A stretch of 38,045 nucleotides of DNA, taken from a bacterium (GTDB lineage: Bacteria; Acidobacteriota; Polarisedimenticolia; Polarisedimenticolales; Polarisedimenticolaceae). The stretch spans positions 1-38,045 of the forward strand of contig JAAELQ010000150.1 of NCBI GenBank assembly GCA_024226515.1, given 5' to 3'. A model generated the notes under the pieces. That model saw nothing but the letters and a program-made list of their open reading frames with translations. It was not told the origin of the DNA and made no database searches. Positions 1-7,930 of this stretch are shown here, piece by piece; positions within the stretch are counted from its first letter, which is position 1; each line of letters opens with the position of its first letter. The translations under genes and the position numbers were made by a program.

Positions 1-314
1 AGCACTACCGGGGCGTCGGGCAGCGTCTCGAGCGCCAACGGGTACCCCGGCGATCGCGGGGTCAGCACGCGGATACCGAGCTTGCGGCAGCGCCTCCACT
101 CGCGTTCCGCCTCGCGGGCGAGTGTCCGACGCGCTCTGCGGATTTGCTCGGCGTTCGTCTCGCGCGCCGTGCTGTTGCGCACCAGCTCGTCGACAGGCAG
201 CCGGTGCGCGATCAGACCGGGATCGCGGTAGCGCTCCACGAGCCGGCGCATCCCGATCGGCCCGGGGCCGGGCAACAGGCTCAGGGCGATCCAGTCAACC
301 GCAGAATCCACCAT
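1..314 (-). CDS. dprA: DNA-processing protein DprA, N-terminal part (cut by window edge)
   Basis: DprA/Smf binds incoming single-stranded DNA during natural transformation and loads RecA. About 104 codons are visible, read leftward from the ATG at 314-312; the rest lies outside the window. The N-terminus has a helix-hairpin-like stretch (LLPGPGPIGMRRLVERY). At the left edge the text reads LGIRVLTPRSPGYPLAL, then LPDAPVVL, which fits the usual DprA entry into its Rossmann fold ('LGI..l...d..YP..L..i.d.P..L'). No strong ribosome binding site precedes the ATG, but this start gives a natural N-terminus. The gene is divergent from the STAS gene at 621. Identification is by motif only and the nucleotide-binding core is not in view. 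Confidence 0.85.
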   Translation of the reverse strand, partial: MVDSAVDWIALSLLPGPGPIGMRRLVERYRDPGLIAHRLPVDELVRNSTARETNAEQIRRARRTLAREAEREWRRCRKLGIRVLTPRSPGYPLALETLPDAPVV

Positions 315-394
315 ATCGGCGCGACCCGAGGAGCACCGAGGACCGCTACCGACTATCTCCCACCATCGCCGGCGAGTCCACGGATCCGGCCGAC

Positions 395-413
395 GAACCG
401 GTTCCCGAACCGG
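395..413. repeat. Short palindromes in the dprA/STAS divergent gap
   Basis: GAACCGGTTC (395-404) is a perfect 10-bp palindrome, and CCGGTTC/GAACCGG (398-413) forms an overlapping inverted repeat. It lies in the 306-bp gap between divergent genes, where an operator could sit. No regulator can be named. The rest of the gap (315-394 and 472-620) shows nothing further. Confidence 0.4.
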
Positions 414-424
414 CACCACCCCCA

Positions 425-471
425 CCCGACCCAGGTTGATGAATTAGCCCGGTGAATCAACCTGGGTCGGG
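425..471. repeat. 16-bp perfect inverted repeat with 15-nt loop
   Basis: CCCGACCCAGGTTGAT (425-440) and its exact reverse complement ATCAACCTGGGTCGGG (456-471) flank a 15-base loop. It sits between two divergent gene starts, so it is not a normal 3' terminator, and no T-run follows either arm. It may be an operator, a cruciform or a REP-like mobile palindrome. Its sequence is unrelated to the two GGGGTCAGACT palindromes elsewhere in the window. Confidence 0.7.
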
Positions 472-620
472 AGTGGGTGGGCAACCGTAAGGGGCGTTGA
501 ACCCTTGCTGTGAGAGAGGTTTGCGGCTTTTCGACGCCGGCCGTCCGGTCGGGAGCGCGATCGCGGCTGCCGCGTCGTGGCTGGATGAGTTACGATGGCC
601 CAAGCGAAGGAAGGGACGGC

Positions 621-983
621 ATGGTAACGAAACTCGAGGTTCAGAGTGTCGAGCACGACGAGCGCACCCGCATCTACTCGGTCTCGGGCAGCCTGTTCGG
701 TAACCAGGACGGGTACGCGTTCCAGAACCGGGTCCGTGGCGCCATCGCGGCCGGCGCCAGCCGCGTCGTCATCGACCTGAGGGGCGTGGACAAGATCGAC
801 AGCTCGGGCATCGGCATTCTGGTGGCCATGATGTGGTCGGCATCCAACGCGGGCGGGGGCATGATCCTCACCGCCCTGCCACCCAAGGTCGAGCAGGTGC
901 TCGGCATCGCGATGCTGCTCGAACACATCGACCACGCGGACTCGGTCGAAGCCGCCCTGACCAAACTCGACGCTCAGACCTGA
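621..983 (+). CDS. STAS-domain anti-sigma factor antagonist
   Basis: A 120-residue single STAS domain, the usual size for SpoIIAA/RsbV-type antagonists. These bind an anti-sigma kinase and release a sigma factor or other partner when dephosphorylated. The signature DSSGIG is at residues 60-65, with S61/S62 as the phosphorylatable serine site, followed by a hydrophobic helix. The ATG at 621 is preceded by AGGAAGGGA; upstream in-frame starts would add an unrelated arginine-rich stretch. No kinase or phosphatase partner lies beside it, so the partner-switching target is unknown. Confidence 0.88.
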   Translation: MVTKLEVQSVEHDERTRIYSVSGSLFGNQDGYAFQNRVRGAIAAGASRVVIDLRGVDKIDSSGIGILVAMMWSASNAGGGMILTALPPKVEQVLGIAMLLEHIDHADSVEAALTKLDAQT

Positions 984-1048
984 GCTCCTCAATCGACGTA
1001 TATGTGCGTCTCGGGGTCGACGCCGGGCCGACCGGCCGGAGGAGTTCC

Positions 1049-2653
1049 ATGTTCGACAGCCTCGCCCGACGTGCGTTGATTCTCGCCCTGCTGGCCACGG
1101 CACCCGCCATGGCGCAGATGCCGGACTGCACCGGGATCTCCGACGTGTCGGACTTCGACGGTCCGACCGTGGGGACGATGGACGGAGTGCTGACGACCGT
1201 CCGCGTCGCCTCGGGCCTACTCCGTCCGCTGTTCGTCGCATCGCCGCCGGGAGACACCGAACGGTTGTTCATCGTGGAGCAAGACGGCACGATCCGGATC
1301 CTGCAGAACGGCGTGTTGCTCGGGACGCCGTTTCTCGACATCAGCTCGCAGGTTCAGTCGCCGGCGGACGGCTGGGCCAACGAAGAGGGACTTCTCGGTT
1401 TCGCGTTTCATCCGGACTACGCGAGCAACGGCCACGTGTACGTGTACTACACGGGCAACGGCGGAACGAACTACAGCAACTTCGTCGACCGCATCACGGT
1501 CTCCGCTGGCGACCCGAACGTGGCGAACCCGGCATCGCAGAAGGCGATCATCAAGTTCGAGCACCCCACCGCGACGTATCACCACGGAGGCATGCTGGCC
1601 TTCAGTCCGACCGACGGGAATCACCTCTACGTCGGCACGGGCGACGGAGCGCTGTCGCCGTGCGATCCGTCGGGCAACGGACAGAGCCTGAACACGAAGT
1701 ACGGCAAGCTGCTGCGCCTGAACCTCGATACGTTCCCCTACGTCACCGACGGAAACCCGTTCGACGGTCCCACGCCGGGACAGGACGAGATCTGGGCCTA
1801 CGGGATTCGCAACCCGCATCGCTTCTCGTTCGACCGCGAGAACGGCACCCTCTACATCGGCGACGTCGGACAGTTCGACTGGGAGGAGGTCAACTGCCAG
1901 CCGGCGACGAGCACGGGCGGCGAGAACTACGGCTGGGATCTGTACGAAGGCGATTTCTGTCCCAACCCGTCGTGCGGCTCGCAGGGCAGCTGCGGCCCCA
2001 CCGACTACGTGCCGCCGATCGCCCAGTACTCGCTCGCGGGCCTGAACTGCACGATCATCGGCGGCTACGTCTATCGCGGTTGCCGCATGTCCGACCTGCG
2101 CGGCACGTATTTCTACGCCGACCATTGCTCGGACATCATCGAGACGTTCCGCACCGATTCGACTTGCTCGGTGGCCGAGCCGCTGAGCCGCGCGGCGGAT
2201 CTGGCCCCCGGCGGCGGATTGTCGATCGTCGACATCACGTCGTTCGGCGAGGACGCGCGCGGAGAGCTGTACATCGTCGACCGCGGCGGAGAGGTGTTCA
2301 AGATCGAGCCGACGCTGGCGATCCTGGAGGTCTCGGCTCCCGGTGCGGCGCGCTTCGATCTCGACGACGTCGTTGCGGGCGACTGGAGCTGGGAGGACGT
2401 GACGAGCACGTCCGCGCATCCGATCGCGGCTTACAAGATCTACCGCTCGGACGGGGATCCGACCGGACCCTTCGACTGCCTGCTGGAGACGGCCGGGACG
2501 AATTGGGCGGGAGGCGATCCGCAGCAGCCGGGGGCAGGAGACGTCTTCTTCTACCTGGTCACCGCGCGCAACGCGGCGGGCGAGGAGAGCCGCGCAGGGA
2601 ACCGCTCGGACGGCAACCCGAGGGTCGTCGACACGGCGTCGGTCTGCAACTGA
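1049..2653 (+). CDS. Secreted PQQ-dependent sugar dehydrogenase-like protein with FN3-like tail
   Basis: A 534-residue protein with a signal peptide (about 1-22, cleavage after AMA). The body matches the glucose/sorbosone dehydrogenase beta-propeller family, soluble quinoproteins that oxidise sugars: LFIVEQDGTIRIL, then EEGLLGFAFHPDY, HHGGMLAF (from H178), YVGTGDG, and the IRNPHRFSFD stretch (N255). Many cysteines suggest disulfides outside the cytoplasm. The last ~100 residues (from about 435) form an FN3-like module containing FFYLVTARN and a final Cys; related modules occur in the proteins at 6518 and 9062. The start is chosen at the ATG after GGAGGAG (1038-1044). The substrate cannot be told. 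The gene converges on the DUF481 gene with only 12 bp between stops. Confidence 0.85.
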   Translation: MFDSLARRALILALLATAPAMAQMPDCTGISDVSDFDGPTVGTMDGVLTTVRVASGLLRPLFVASPPGDTERLFIVEQDGTIRILQNGVLLGTPFLDISSQVQSPADGWANEEGLLGFAFHPDYASNGHVYVYYTGNGGTNYSNFVDRITVSAGDPNVANPASQKAIIKFEHPTATYHHGGMLAFSPTDGNHLYVGTGDGALSPCDPSGNGQSLNTKYGKLLRLNLDTFPYVTDGNPFDGPTPGQDEIWAYGIRNPHRFSFDRENGTLYIGDVGQFDWEEVNCQPATSTGGENYGWDLYEGDFCPNPSCGSQGSCGPTDYVPPIAQYSLAGLNCTIIGGYVYRGCRMSDLRGTYFYADHCSDIIETFRTDSTCSVAEPLSRAADLAPGGGLSIVDITSFGEDARGELYIVDRGGEVFKIEPTLAILEVSAPGAARFDLDDVVAGDWSWEDVTSTSAHPIAAYKIYRSDGDPTGPFDCLLETAGTNWAGGDPQQPGAGDVFFYLVTARNAAGEESRAGNRSDGNPRVVDTASVCN

Positions 2654-2665
2654 CCGGGCGTCGCG

Positions 2666-3610
2666 TCAGAAGTTGATCACGAGCGACGTGCGGAACACCG
2701 TGTCCAGTTGTTCCTTGCGGACCTGGCCCTCGCCGATCTCGATCTCGGTTCCCTGGTTCTCGCCGACCGTTTCGAACTCGCCCGTCAAGTCGTTGAAGAC
2801 GACGTAGGCGAAGATGTCGGCATCCTCCAGCGCGGGCTCGCTGTTGTACAGGAACTGCAGGCTGACCTTCAGTGCCAGGTGTTTGCTCATGTTGACCGAC
2901 AGGGATCCGGTGGTGTCGATCGTGTAGTCGCTCTTGTCCTCCAGGTTGAGGTTGCCCGTGAGGCGGTAGCCGAGCGAGGTCGCCTCGGTCATGCGCCAGT
3001 CGAGGTCGACCGTGGCGCGGAAGCCCCAGAACTGTTCCTCTTTCTCGGGGTCGGGCGTCTCCTCTTCACGGTCGGTGAAGGAGAGACCGTAGCTCGTTTC
3101 GAGGTCGAGCTGCTCGCCGTCCTTCCACACGTTACCGATGCCTCCGAATCCGATATAGCGGTTGAGAATCCCGGCGTCCTCGTTGCGGTCCCAGCTGGCG
3201 CCGGCGTTCCACATCTTGCTGGAGCCGAAGCGGTTGGTGTAGCGCCCCTCGATGAAGTACTTCTCGACGTCCGGTTCCTTCGATGGCGTGACCTCGGTCG
3301 TGTCGAAATCCGTGAGTGTCTCACCGGGTGCGAACGACAGGCCCTCTTCGACCTGAAGAAACACGTCGTCGGCCGTGTCCGAGATCACGACGTCCGCGTA
3401 CAGCTTGAAGTTCGAGCGCTCCCACTTGCGTTGCAGCGTGTCCTTGAAGCCGAGCGTCTCGGTCTTCGAGTTGCCCTCGGTGACGACGAGGCTGAGATCG
3501 GTCGAGTTGAACCAGCCCGTCTCCTTCTTGCCTTCGTCCTGGGCGACGGCTGCCTGGGGCAGCAGCGCGACCACGAGCAAACCTGTCGTGATGGAAGTGC
3601 GGATCTTCAT
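2666..3610 (-). CDS. DUF481 outer-membrane beta-barrel (YdiY-like)
   Basis: A 314-residue exported protein. The signal peptide is about residues 1-24 (MKIRTSITTGLLVVALLPQA, then AVAQ). The mature part begins with GWFNSTDLSLVVTEGNSKTE, the usual opening of DUF481 proteins ('...l.l..t.GNs.t.tl'). It continues as alternating aromatic/polar strands and ends in F (SLVINF), as outer-membrane barrels do. The ATG at 3610 follows GGAGGG; a TTG four codons upstream is less likely because it overlaps that ribosome binding site. Members are called salt-induced outer-membrane proteins, but the function is not firmly known. Confidence 0.85.
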   Translation of the reverse strand: MKIRTSITTGLLVVALLPQAAVAQDEGKKETGWFNSTDLSLVVTEGNSKTETLGFKDTLQRKWERSNFKLYADVVISDTADDVFLQVEEGLSFAPGETLTDFDTTEVTPSKEPDVEKYFIEGRYTNRFGSSKMWNAGASWDRNEDAGILNRYIGFGGIGNVWKDGEQLDLETSYGLSFTDREEETPDPEKEEQFWGFRATVDLDWRMTEATSLGYRLTGNLNLEDKSDYTIDTTGSLSVNMSKHLALKVSLQFLYNSEPALEDADIFAYVVFNDLTGEFETVGENQGTEIEIGEGQVRKEQLDTVFRTSLVINF

Positions 3611-3775
3611 CGAACCCTCCAAATGTCTCTGGCCGACCGCGAAATAGTGAAATCGGCTGGAAAACGTAGCACAACGCGGTGGCGCGGTCGGGACGCCGGA
3701 GAGCGGAAGCAGGATGCGGTGATAGAGTCCTTCGCCCGGCAGCCGGTAAGGCCCGGTGCCGCAGAGGAGTGAATC

Positions 3776-4624
3776 ATGTCGACCCGCCCGATCGCCAGAT
3801 TCTTCGTGTCCGTCGTCCTTGCCCTCGTCGTGCTGCTATCGCTGTCTCCGCCGTCCCGCGCGGCGTCGGACGCGCAGCCGCGGTATCTCGACGACAAGTT
3901 CATCATCTCGATCGGCGGCTTCCTCACCGACTTCAAGACCGACGCCAGCGTCGGTGCGGGCGGCGTGTTCGGGACGAGCCTGCGGCTGGAGGACGAGCTG
4001 GGCGTCGACTCGGATCAGTCGGTCTTCCGCACGGACGGGCTCTACCGCTTCAACGAGCGTCACAGCCTGGGGTTCGGTTACTGGTCGCTCAATCGCGATG
4101 GCCTGACCGAGATCGACGAGACGATCGAGTTCGACGGCAACGTCTACGAGCTCGGCGCCGAGATCGCGACGGTCTTCGACACGGACTGGGTCCGCGTGGA
4201 CTGGCGCTACTCGCTGGTGCGCAGCGAGCGGGGCGAGGCCGGCTTCTCGGCCGGCCTCAGCATCTACGACTTCCAGGTGGGGTTGGCCGGTGAGGCGACC
4301 CTCGGCGGCGGAGGCACGGAGTTCATCCGCGCCGAGGAAGAGCTGCTCGCGCCCGTGCCGACGATCGGACTGTTCATCCACTACGCGATCAAGCCCAAGC
4401 TGCTGCTGCACTTCGAGGCGGAGTACCTGGACCTCGAGCTCGGCGACCTCGAGGGTACCGTGACGGACACCAGCGTCAGCATCGAGTGGTACTTCACCGA
4501 ACACTTCGGCGCGGGCATCGGAAGCAGCACGACCGACATCGAGGTTACCGATGCCGGCGACGACCCGTTCAGCGTCGACTACCGTCAGTCGGGCTTGAAC
4601 TGGTATCTGATCTTCGCGTTCTAA
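3776..4624 (+). CDS. Outer-membrane beta-barrel protein, hypothetical
   Basis: A 282-residue protein with a clear signal peptide (MSTRPIARFFVSVVLALVVL, ending near SRAASDAQ). The mature sequence is rich in amphipathic strands such as RFNERHSLGFGYWSLNRDG and KLLLHFEAEYLDLELGDLEG. It ends YLIFAF with a terminal phenylalanine, typical of BAM-assembled barrels. The layout resembles small OmpW or outer-membrane beta-barrel (OMP_b-brl-like) proteins, but no diagnostic motif names the family. The ATG is preceded by GAGGAGTGAATC. The stop overlaps the stop of the convergent MscS gene by four bases. Confidence 0.75.
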   Translation: MSTRPIARFFVSVVLALVVLLSLSPPSRAASDAQPRYLDDKFIISIGGFLTDFKTDASVGAGGVFGTSLRLEDELGVDSDQSVFRTDGLYRFNERHSLGFGYWSLNRDGLTEIDETIEFDGNVYELGAEIATVFDTDWVRVDWRYSLVRSERGEAGFSAGLSIYDFQVGLAGEATLGGGGTEFIRAEEELLAPVPTIGLFIHYAIKPKLLLHFEAEYLDLELGDLEGTVTDTSVSIEWYFTEHFGAGIGSSTTDIEVTDAGDDPFSVDYRQSGLNWYLIFAF

Positions 4625-6312
4625 CCCGCGCTCTCGGCGTCGGCGCGGTAGAGGTGCACGTCGCGCTGCGGGAACGGAATCGAGATCCCCTCGCGGTCGA
4701 AGCGCAGCTTGACCTCCCGCGTCACGTCCCAGTAGACGTCCCAGTAGTCGTCCGTCTTGGTCCACGGCCGCACGACGAAGTTGACTGAAGAATCGCCGAG
4801 CTCGTGCAGCTTGACCTGCGACTCGGGATCGTCGAGCACCAGCTCGTGGCCGGACAGGATCTCCGTGAGCACCTTCTCGGCGAGTGGAATGTCGTCGGTG
4901 TACGAGATGCCGAACAGCATGTCGACGCGCCGGATCTCCTGTGCCGTGACGTTCTTGATGACGTCGCCCCAGATCCTGTTGTTCGGCACGATGATCGTCT
5001 GATGGTCCAGCGTGAGAATCGTCGTGGATACGAGGCTCATGCCCTTGACCTTGCCCATGATCCCCGCGGCCTCGACGAGGTCTCCGACGTCGAACGGGCG
5101 GTAGATCAGGATCATCATTCCGGAGGCGAAGTTGCCCAGCGTGTCCTGCAACGCGAAGCCAACGATGAAACCGGCGACGCCCAGGCCGGCGAGCAGGGGG
5201 CCCAGCGAGATCCCCATCTGCGACAGCCCGACCAGCAGCCCGATCGCCATCACACCGTTGTAGACGACCTTCAGGAGCATCTCGCGCGCCAGCTTGCTGA
5301 TCTCGACCTTCGAGGTGTCCAGGCTGCGCTCGATCAGCTTGCGCAGCAGCCGGGCCACCAGACGGAACAGCAACAGGACGGCGATCAGGATGATGACGCT
5401 GGAGAACAGGCCCGGGCCCCGGTCCACGACCCACGTACGCAGCCGCTTGTACCACGTCCGTGCCAGGCTCTGAACGGCGTCGACGCTGAGCACGGCGGGA
5501 CTCAACTGGCCCGTCGTCTCGAGCAGCAGAGCCTGGTAGCGCGACGGATCCATGTCGAGCCGGCTCATCATCTCGACCGTCAGGTCCAGATGGGCATCCG
5601 CCTGACCCTTGCGCATTGCCGCGGCAGCCAGGCGCTGCTTCAGATCGGCGTCGTCGGGACTGGTAGCCAGACGGTCGCGCAGCATCCCGGCGTCCTCGAT
5701 GGCGAGGGTGATCCGCGCGCTCAGCTTCTCTCCGCGCAATGTCAGTTGCCGCGACATGAACTCGCGAATCTCCACCGCGTCCATGCCCAGTTTCTCGGTC
5801 CACTCCGTCATGTCACACAGCGCCTCGAGATAGACGTCGATGTCGCCCTCAGCACGATCGATGCGCCACTCGTAGTCGGCCAGCTCGCCGGGCGCGGCTC
5901 CTTCGCGCGCATCCCGCAGCGCTCCCAGCTCGGCGGTCGACGAGTTGAGCAGCTTCCCGATATTGTCCCGCGCCGAGCTCAGGATCGGCTCGGCGACGCC
6001 CCGTTCCTGCTGCGCCTGTCCGCCGGCCTCCTCGCGCGCGGAGATGTTGGCAACCAGCTCGTCGAGCACGGCCAGTCCCTCCAGCTCGCGGTCGCGCAGG
6101 CGCTTGGAGGCGATGCGGAGATCCTCCCCCTGGCTCTGCTCGACCTCGGCCCGCAGGTGACGAATCTGGATGATGTCCCGGTTGAGCTGCTCGACGAGCT
6201 GGGCGCCCTCTTCCGCCAGCGGGTCGCCGGCCTCCCGACTCGAAGCGGGCCCCGAGAGCAGCGCGAGCCCCAGCACCATCCAGATCGACCAGCCCGTCCA
6301 CGTGTGTCGCAT
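4621..6312 (-). CDS. MscS-family mechanosensitive channel with periplasmic coiled-coil region
   Basis: A 563-residue protein. A signal-like N-terminus (1-25) is followed by about 260 mostly helical, charged residues, probably a periplasmic sensor region. Transmembrane helices lie at about 303-322, 346-363 and 371-404. The pore-lining helix carries the MscS signature GLGVAGFIVGFALQDTLGNF (377-395), followed by GMMILIYRPFDVGD. The beta domain has TIIVPNNRIWGDVIKN. Such channels release solutes under hypo-osmotic shock. The start follows GAAGAGGGATGTA. It is larger than E. coli MscS (286 aa) because of the N-terminal extension, as in MscK/YbdG-like members. Convergent with the barrel gene at 3776. 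Confidence 0.93.
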   Translation of the reverse strand: MRHTWTGWSIWMVLGLALLSGPASSREAGDPLAEEGAQLVEQLNRDIIQIRHLRAEVEQSQGEDLRIASKRLRDRELEGLAVLDELVANISAREEAGGQAQQERGVAEPILSSARDNIGKLLNSSTAELGALRDAREGAAPGELADYEWRIDRAEGDIDVYLEALCDMTEWTEKLGMDAVEIREFMSRQLTLRGEKLSARITLAIEDAGMLRDRLATSPDDADLKQRLAAAAMRKGQADAHLDLTVEMMSRLDMDPSRYQALLLETTGQLSPAVLSVDAVQSLARTWYKRLRTWVVDRGPGLFSSVIILIAVLLLFRLVARLLRKLIERSLDTSKVEISKLAREMLLKVVYNGVMAIGLLVGLSQMGISLGPLLAGLGVAGFIVGFALQDTLGNFASGMMILIYRPFDVGDLVEAAGIMGKVKGMSLVSTTILTLDHQTIIVPNNRIWGDVIKNVTAQEIRRVDMLFGISYTDDIPLAEKVLTEILSGHELVLDDPESQVKLHELGDSSVNFVVRPWTKTDDYWDVYWDVTREVKLRFDREGISIPFPQRDVHLYRADAESAG

Positions 6313-6517
6313 TACATCCCTCTTCAGCCGTGCGCGGCATTGGCGTGAGCCGGCATTCTAGACGTTCGACGCGGCCGGCGCGCCGGGTTCGGACTCCGAA
6401 ACGCAATCGAGTTCACGGACGGTTCCTCTTCGCCCGTCGGGGAGCTATCTTCTGGAGCATCCGGTCCCGCCGTCGCGCGGTCTCCGCGTACGCTTTGCCT
6501 CCCCGATCAGGTGTTTC

Positions 6518-7480
6518 ATGATCGTCTCGTTGATCCGACGGGCAGGGGTTCTCGGTCTCGCACTGTCGTTTCCGTTCGCAACGGTTCCGGCTCGCGCGGC
6601 GGTACCCGACGAGGTGCACTCGCTCGAGTGGTGTCCGTTCACCAAGAACTGTCTGCAGTGGTCCTCGACGCCGGGGGCGTTGGACTACCTGCTCTATCGC
6701 GGTGGCGCCGGCGATCTGCTGGCCCTGCTCGGCGCCGCGGCTGCCGGATGCACCGCCGGGACCTTTGCGGAGCCCACGGCCGACGCGGGCCTCGACGATC
6801 CGGCGCCGGGCTCGCTGCACTGGTTTCTCGTGACCGCGCGCAACGCCGACGGGGAGGGCCCGGCCGGAGACGCGTCCTCCGGCCCGCGCAGCGTGAACGG
6901 CAACGGCTCGTGCTCGTCCGGCGGAGGGCTCGTGCTCAACGAGGTCGACTACGACCAGCCGGGCATCGATTCGGAGGAGTTCGTGGAGATCTACAACGCG
7001 GGGCCGTCGGCGCGGGACCTGAGCGACGTCGCGCTCATCCTGGTCAACGGCAATACCCAGCTCGAGTACCGCCGGATCGAGCTGCTCCAGGCGGCCCCCG
7101 TGCTCGACCCCGGCGCCTATCTGGTCGTCGGCTCGCCGGCGGTGGTTGCGACTTTGCCCGCGGGGGTCCCCTCGATCGAGTTCGCCGCAAACACGAACAG
7201 CGTTCAGAACGGGGCTCCCGATGCGATCGCTCTGTTCGACACGACGACGGGAACGTTGCTCGACGCGTTGTCCTATGAGGGTTCGATCTCGGCGGCTCAG
7301 TTCGACGGCGTCGCGGGCACGTTCGATCTGGTCGAGGGTACGCCCACTGCGGCCGCGGACTCCAACTCGGTGCCGGGATCGCTGGCGCGTTTCCCCGACG
7401 GGCAGGACACGGGCGACGCGAGCGCCGACTGGCACTTCAACAACGTGTCGTCGCCCGGTGGGTCGAACCCGATCCCCTAG
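6518..7480 (+). CDS. Secreted lamin-tail-domain (LTD) protein with N-terminal FN3-like module
   Basis: A 320-residue exported protein with a signal peptide to about residue 28 (PARAAVP). Residues ~34-132 form the FN3-like module also seen at the ends of the proteins at 1049 and 9062 (LEWCPFTKNCLQW, ALDYLLYRG, HWFLVTARNADGEG). Residues ~137-255 are an LTD fold: LVLNEVDYDQPG, EEFVEIYN, GAYLVVGS. It ends with WHFNNVSSPGGSNP, typical of bacterial LTD proteins. LTDs probably act as cell-surface or extracellular-nuclease-associated binding modules; no enzyme domain is visible. Only a weak ribosome binding site (AGGTG) precedes the ATG. Divergent from MscS across a 205-bp gap. Confidence 0.85.
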   Translation: MIVSLIRRAGVLGLALSFPFATVPARAAVPDEVHSLEWCPFTKNCLQWSSTPGALDYLLYRGGAGDLLALLGAAAAGCTAGTFAEPTADAGLDDPAPGSLHWFLVTARNADGEGPAGDASSGPRSVNGNGSCSSGGGLVLNEVDYDQPGIDSEEFVEIYNAGPSARDLSDVALILVNGNTQLEYRRIELLQAAPVLDPGAYLVVGSPAVVATLPAGVPSIEFAANTNSVQNGAPDAIALFDTTTGTLLDALSYEGSISAAQFDGVAGTFDLVEGTPTAAADSNSVPGSLARFPDGQDTGDASADWHFNNVSSPGGSNPIP

Positions 7481-7489
7481 GCCCTGGGG

Positions 7490-7495
7490 TATAGT
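7490..7495 (+). promoter_or_regulatory. Possible -10 element for the selenoprotein gene
   Basis: TATAGT in a 46-bp gap, 32 bases before the GTG start at 7527. A similar TATAGT precedes the parvulin gene. No convincing -35 is visible. Confidence 0.3.
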
Positions 7496-7526
7496 TCGCG
7501 GGAACGAAGTGCGTGAGGAGGTGCTC

Positions 7527-7892
7527 GTGAAACGCGAATCGAAACTGGTGCTTGCGGCCGTAGCCCTGTTGCTCGCGGCGGCTGCGCTCGTCGGTTGCAG
7601 CGAGGCGAAGGCCGAGCCGCTCGACGTAACGTACTACTACCTGCCCGGCTGACCGATCTGCGACAAGGTCAAGCTCGCCGTGGGCGAGTTAAAGCAGGAG
7701 TTCCCAGAAGCGATCGTGGCGTCCAACGTCGACGCGACGATCCCCGAGAACGCGCAGATCTGCAAGGATCTGGGCTTCAGCAATCACGGACTCGTGGTCC
7801 GATCGTCGAAGGGCGAGACGCTGTGGAAGCAGGCTGACCACAGCGTCGACATGGAGCAGGTGCGCACCGCGTTGCGCGACCTGACCGACTGA
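7527..7892 (+). CDS. Thioredoxin-like lipoprotein with predicted selenocysteine (UxxC)
   Basis: Read through the in-frame TGA at 7650-7652, this is one 121-residue protein. The GTG at 7527 has a perfect GAGGAGG five bases upstream. Residues 1-24 are a lipoprotein signal with lipobox LVGC (C24). Residues 32-41, LDVTYYYLPG, are a first beta strand; the TGA (residue 42) is then followed by PIC, giving U42-P-I-C45, a thioredoxin-type redox pair with selenocysteine in place of the first cysteine. The frame continues without break for 79 codons (KVKLAVGELKQEF, ICKDLGFSNHGLVV, ending in TDHSVD-like charged helix and DLTD). Stopping at TGA would leave a useless 41-residue fragment. A hairpin follows at SECIS distance. 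Likely a periplasmic or membrane-anchored oxidoreductase. The alternative is a pseudogene or a TGC/TGT miscall. Confidence 0.82.
7671..7690 (+). promoter_or_regulatory. Candidate bacterial SECIS hairpin
   Basis: CTCGCC (7674-7679), loop GTG (7680-7682), GGCGAG (7683-7688). AA/TT can extend it past one bulged G. The apical loop begins 27 bases after the TGA and its first base is G. This fits the general bacterial SECIS rule: a small apical loop with G in its first two positions, about 16-37 nt from the UGA. It lies inside the coding region, as bacterial SECIS elements do. Folding was done by eye. Confidence 0.6.
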
Positions 7893-7900
7893 ATCGAGGC

Positions 7901-7930
7901 GGGGGGCAGGTTCGAGAGGGCCTGTCCCCC
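7901..7930. repeat. Inverted repeat between convergent genes
   Basis: GGGGGCAGG (7902-7910) pairs with CCTGTCCCC (7921-7929) through one G-U pair. It lies between the selenoprotein stop and the stop of the convergent lipoprotein gene. It may serve as a two-way terminator, but there is no T-run. A related GGACAG/CTGTCC palindrome occurs at 14638-14650. Confidence 0.5.

Noticed and set aside
395..404. LexA/SOS box
   Set aside because: GAACCGGTTC has only two bases between the GAAC and GTTC halves, not four as in the usual GAAC-N4-GTTC box.
7527..7892. Two separate small genes split by the TGA
   Set aside because: The first would be a 41-residue lipoprotein with no domain and the second has no ribosome binding site; the joined protein is a coherent thioredoxin-like fold.
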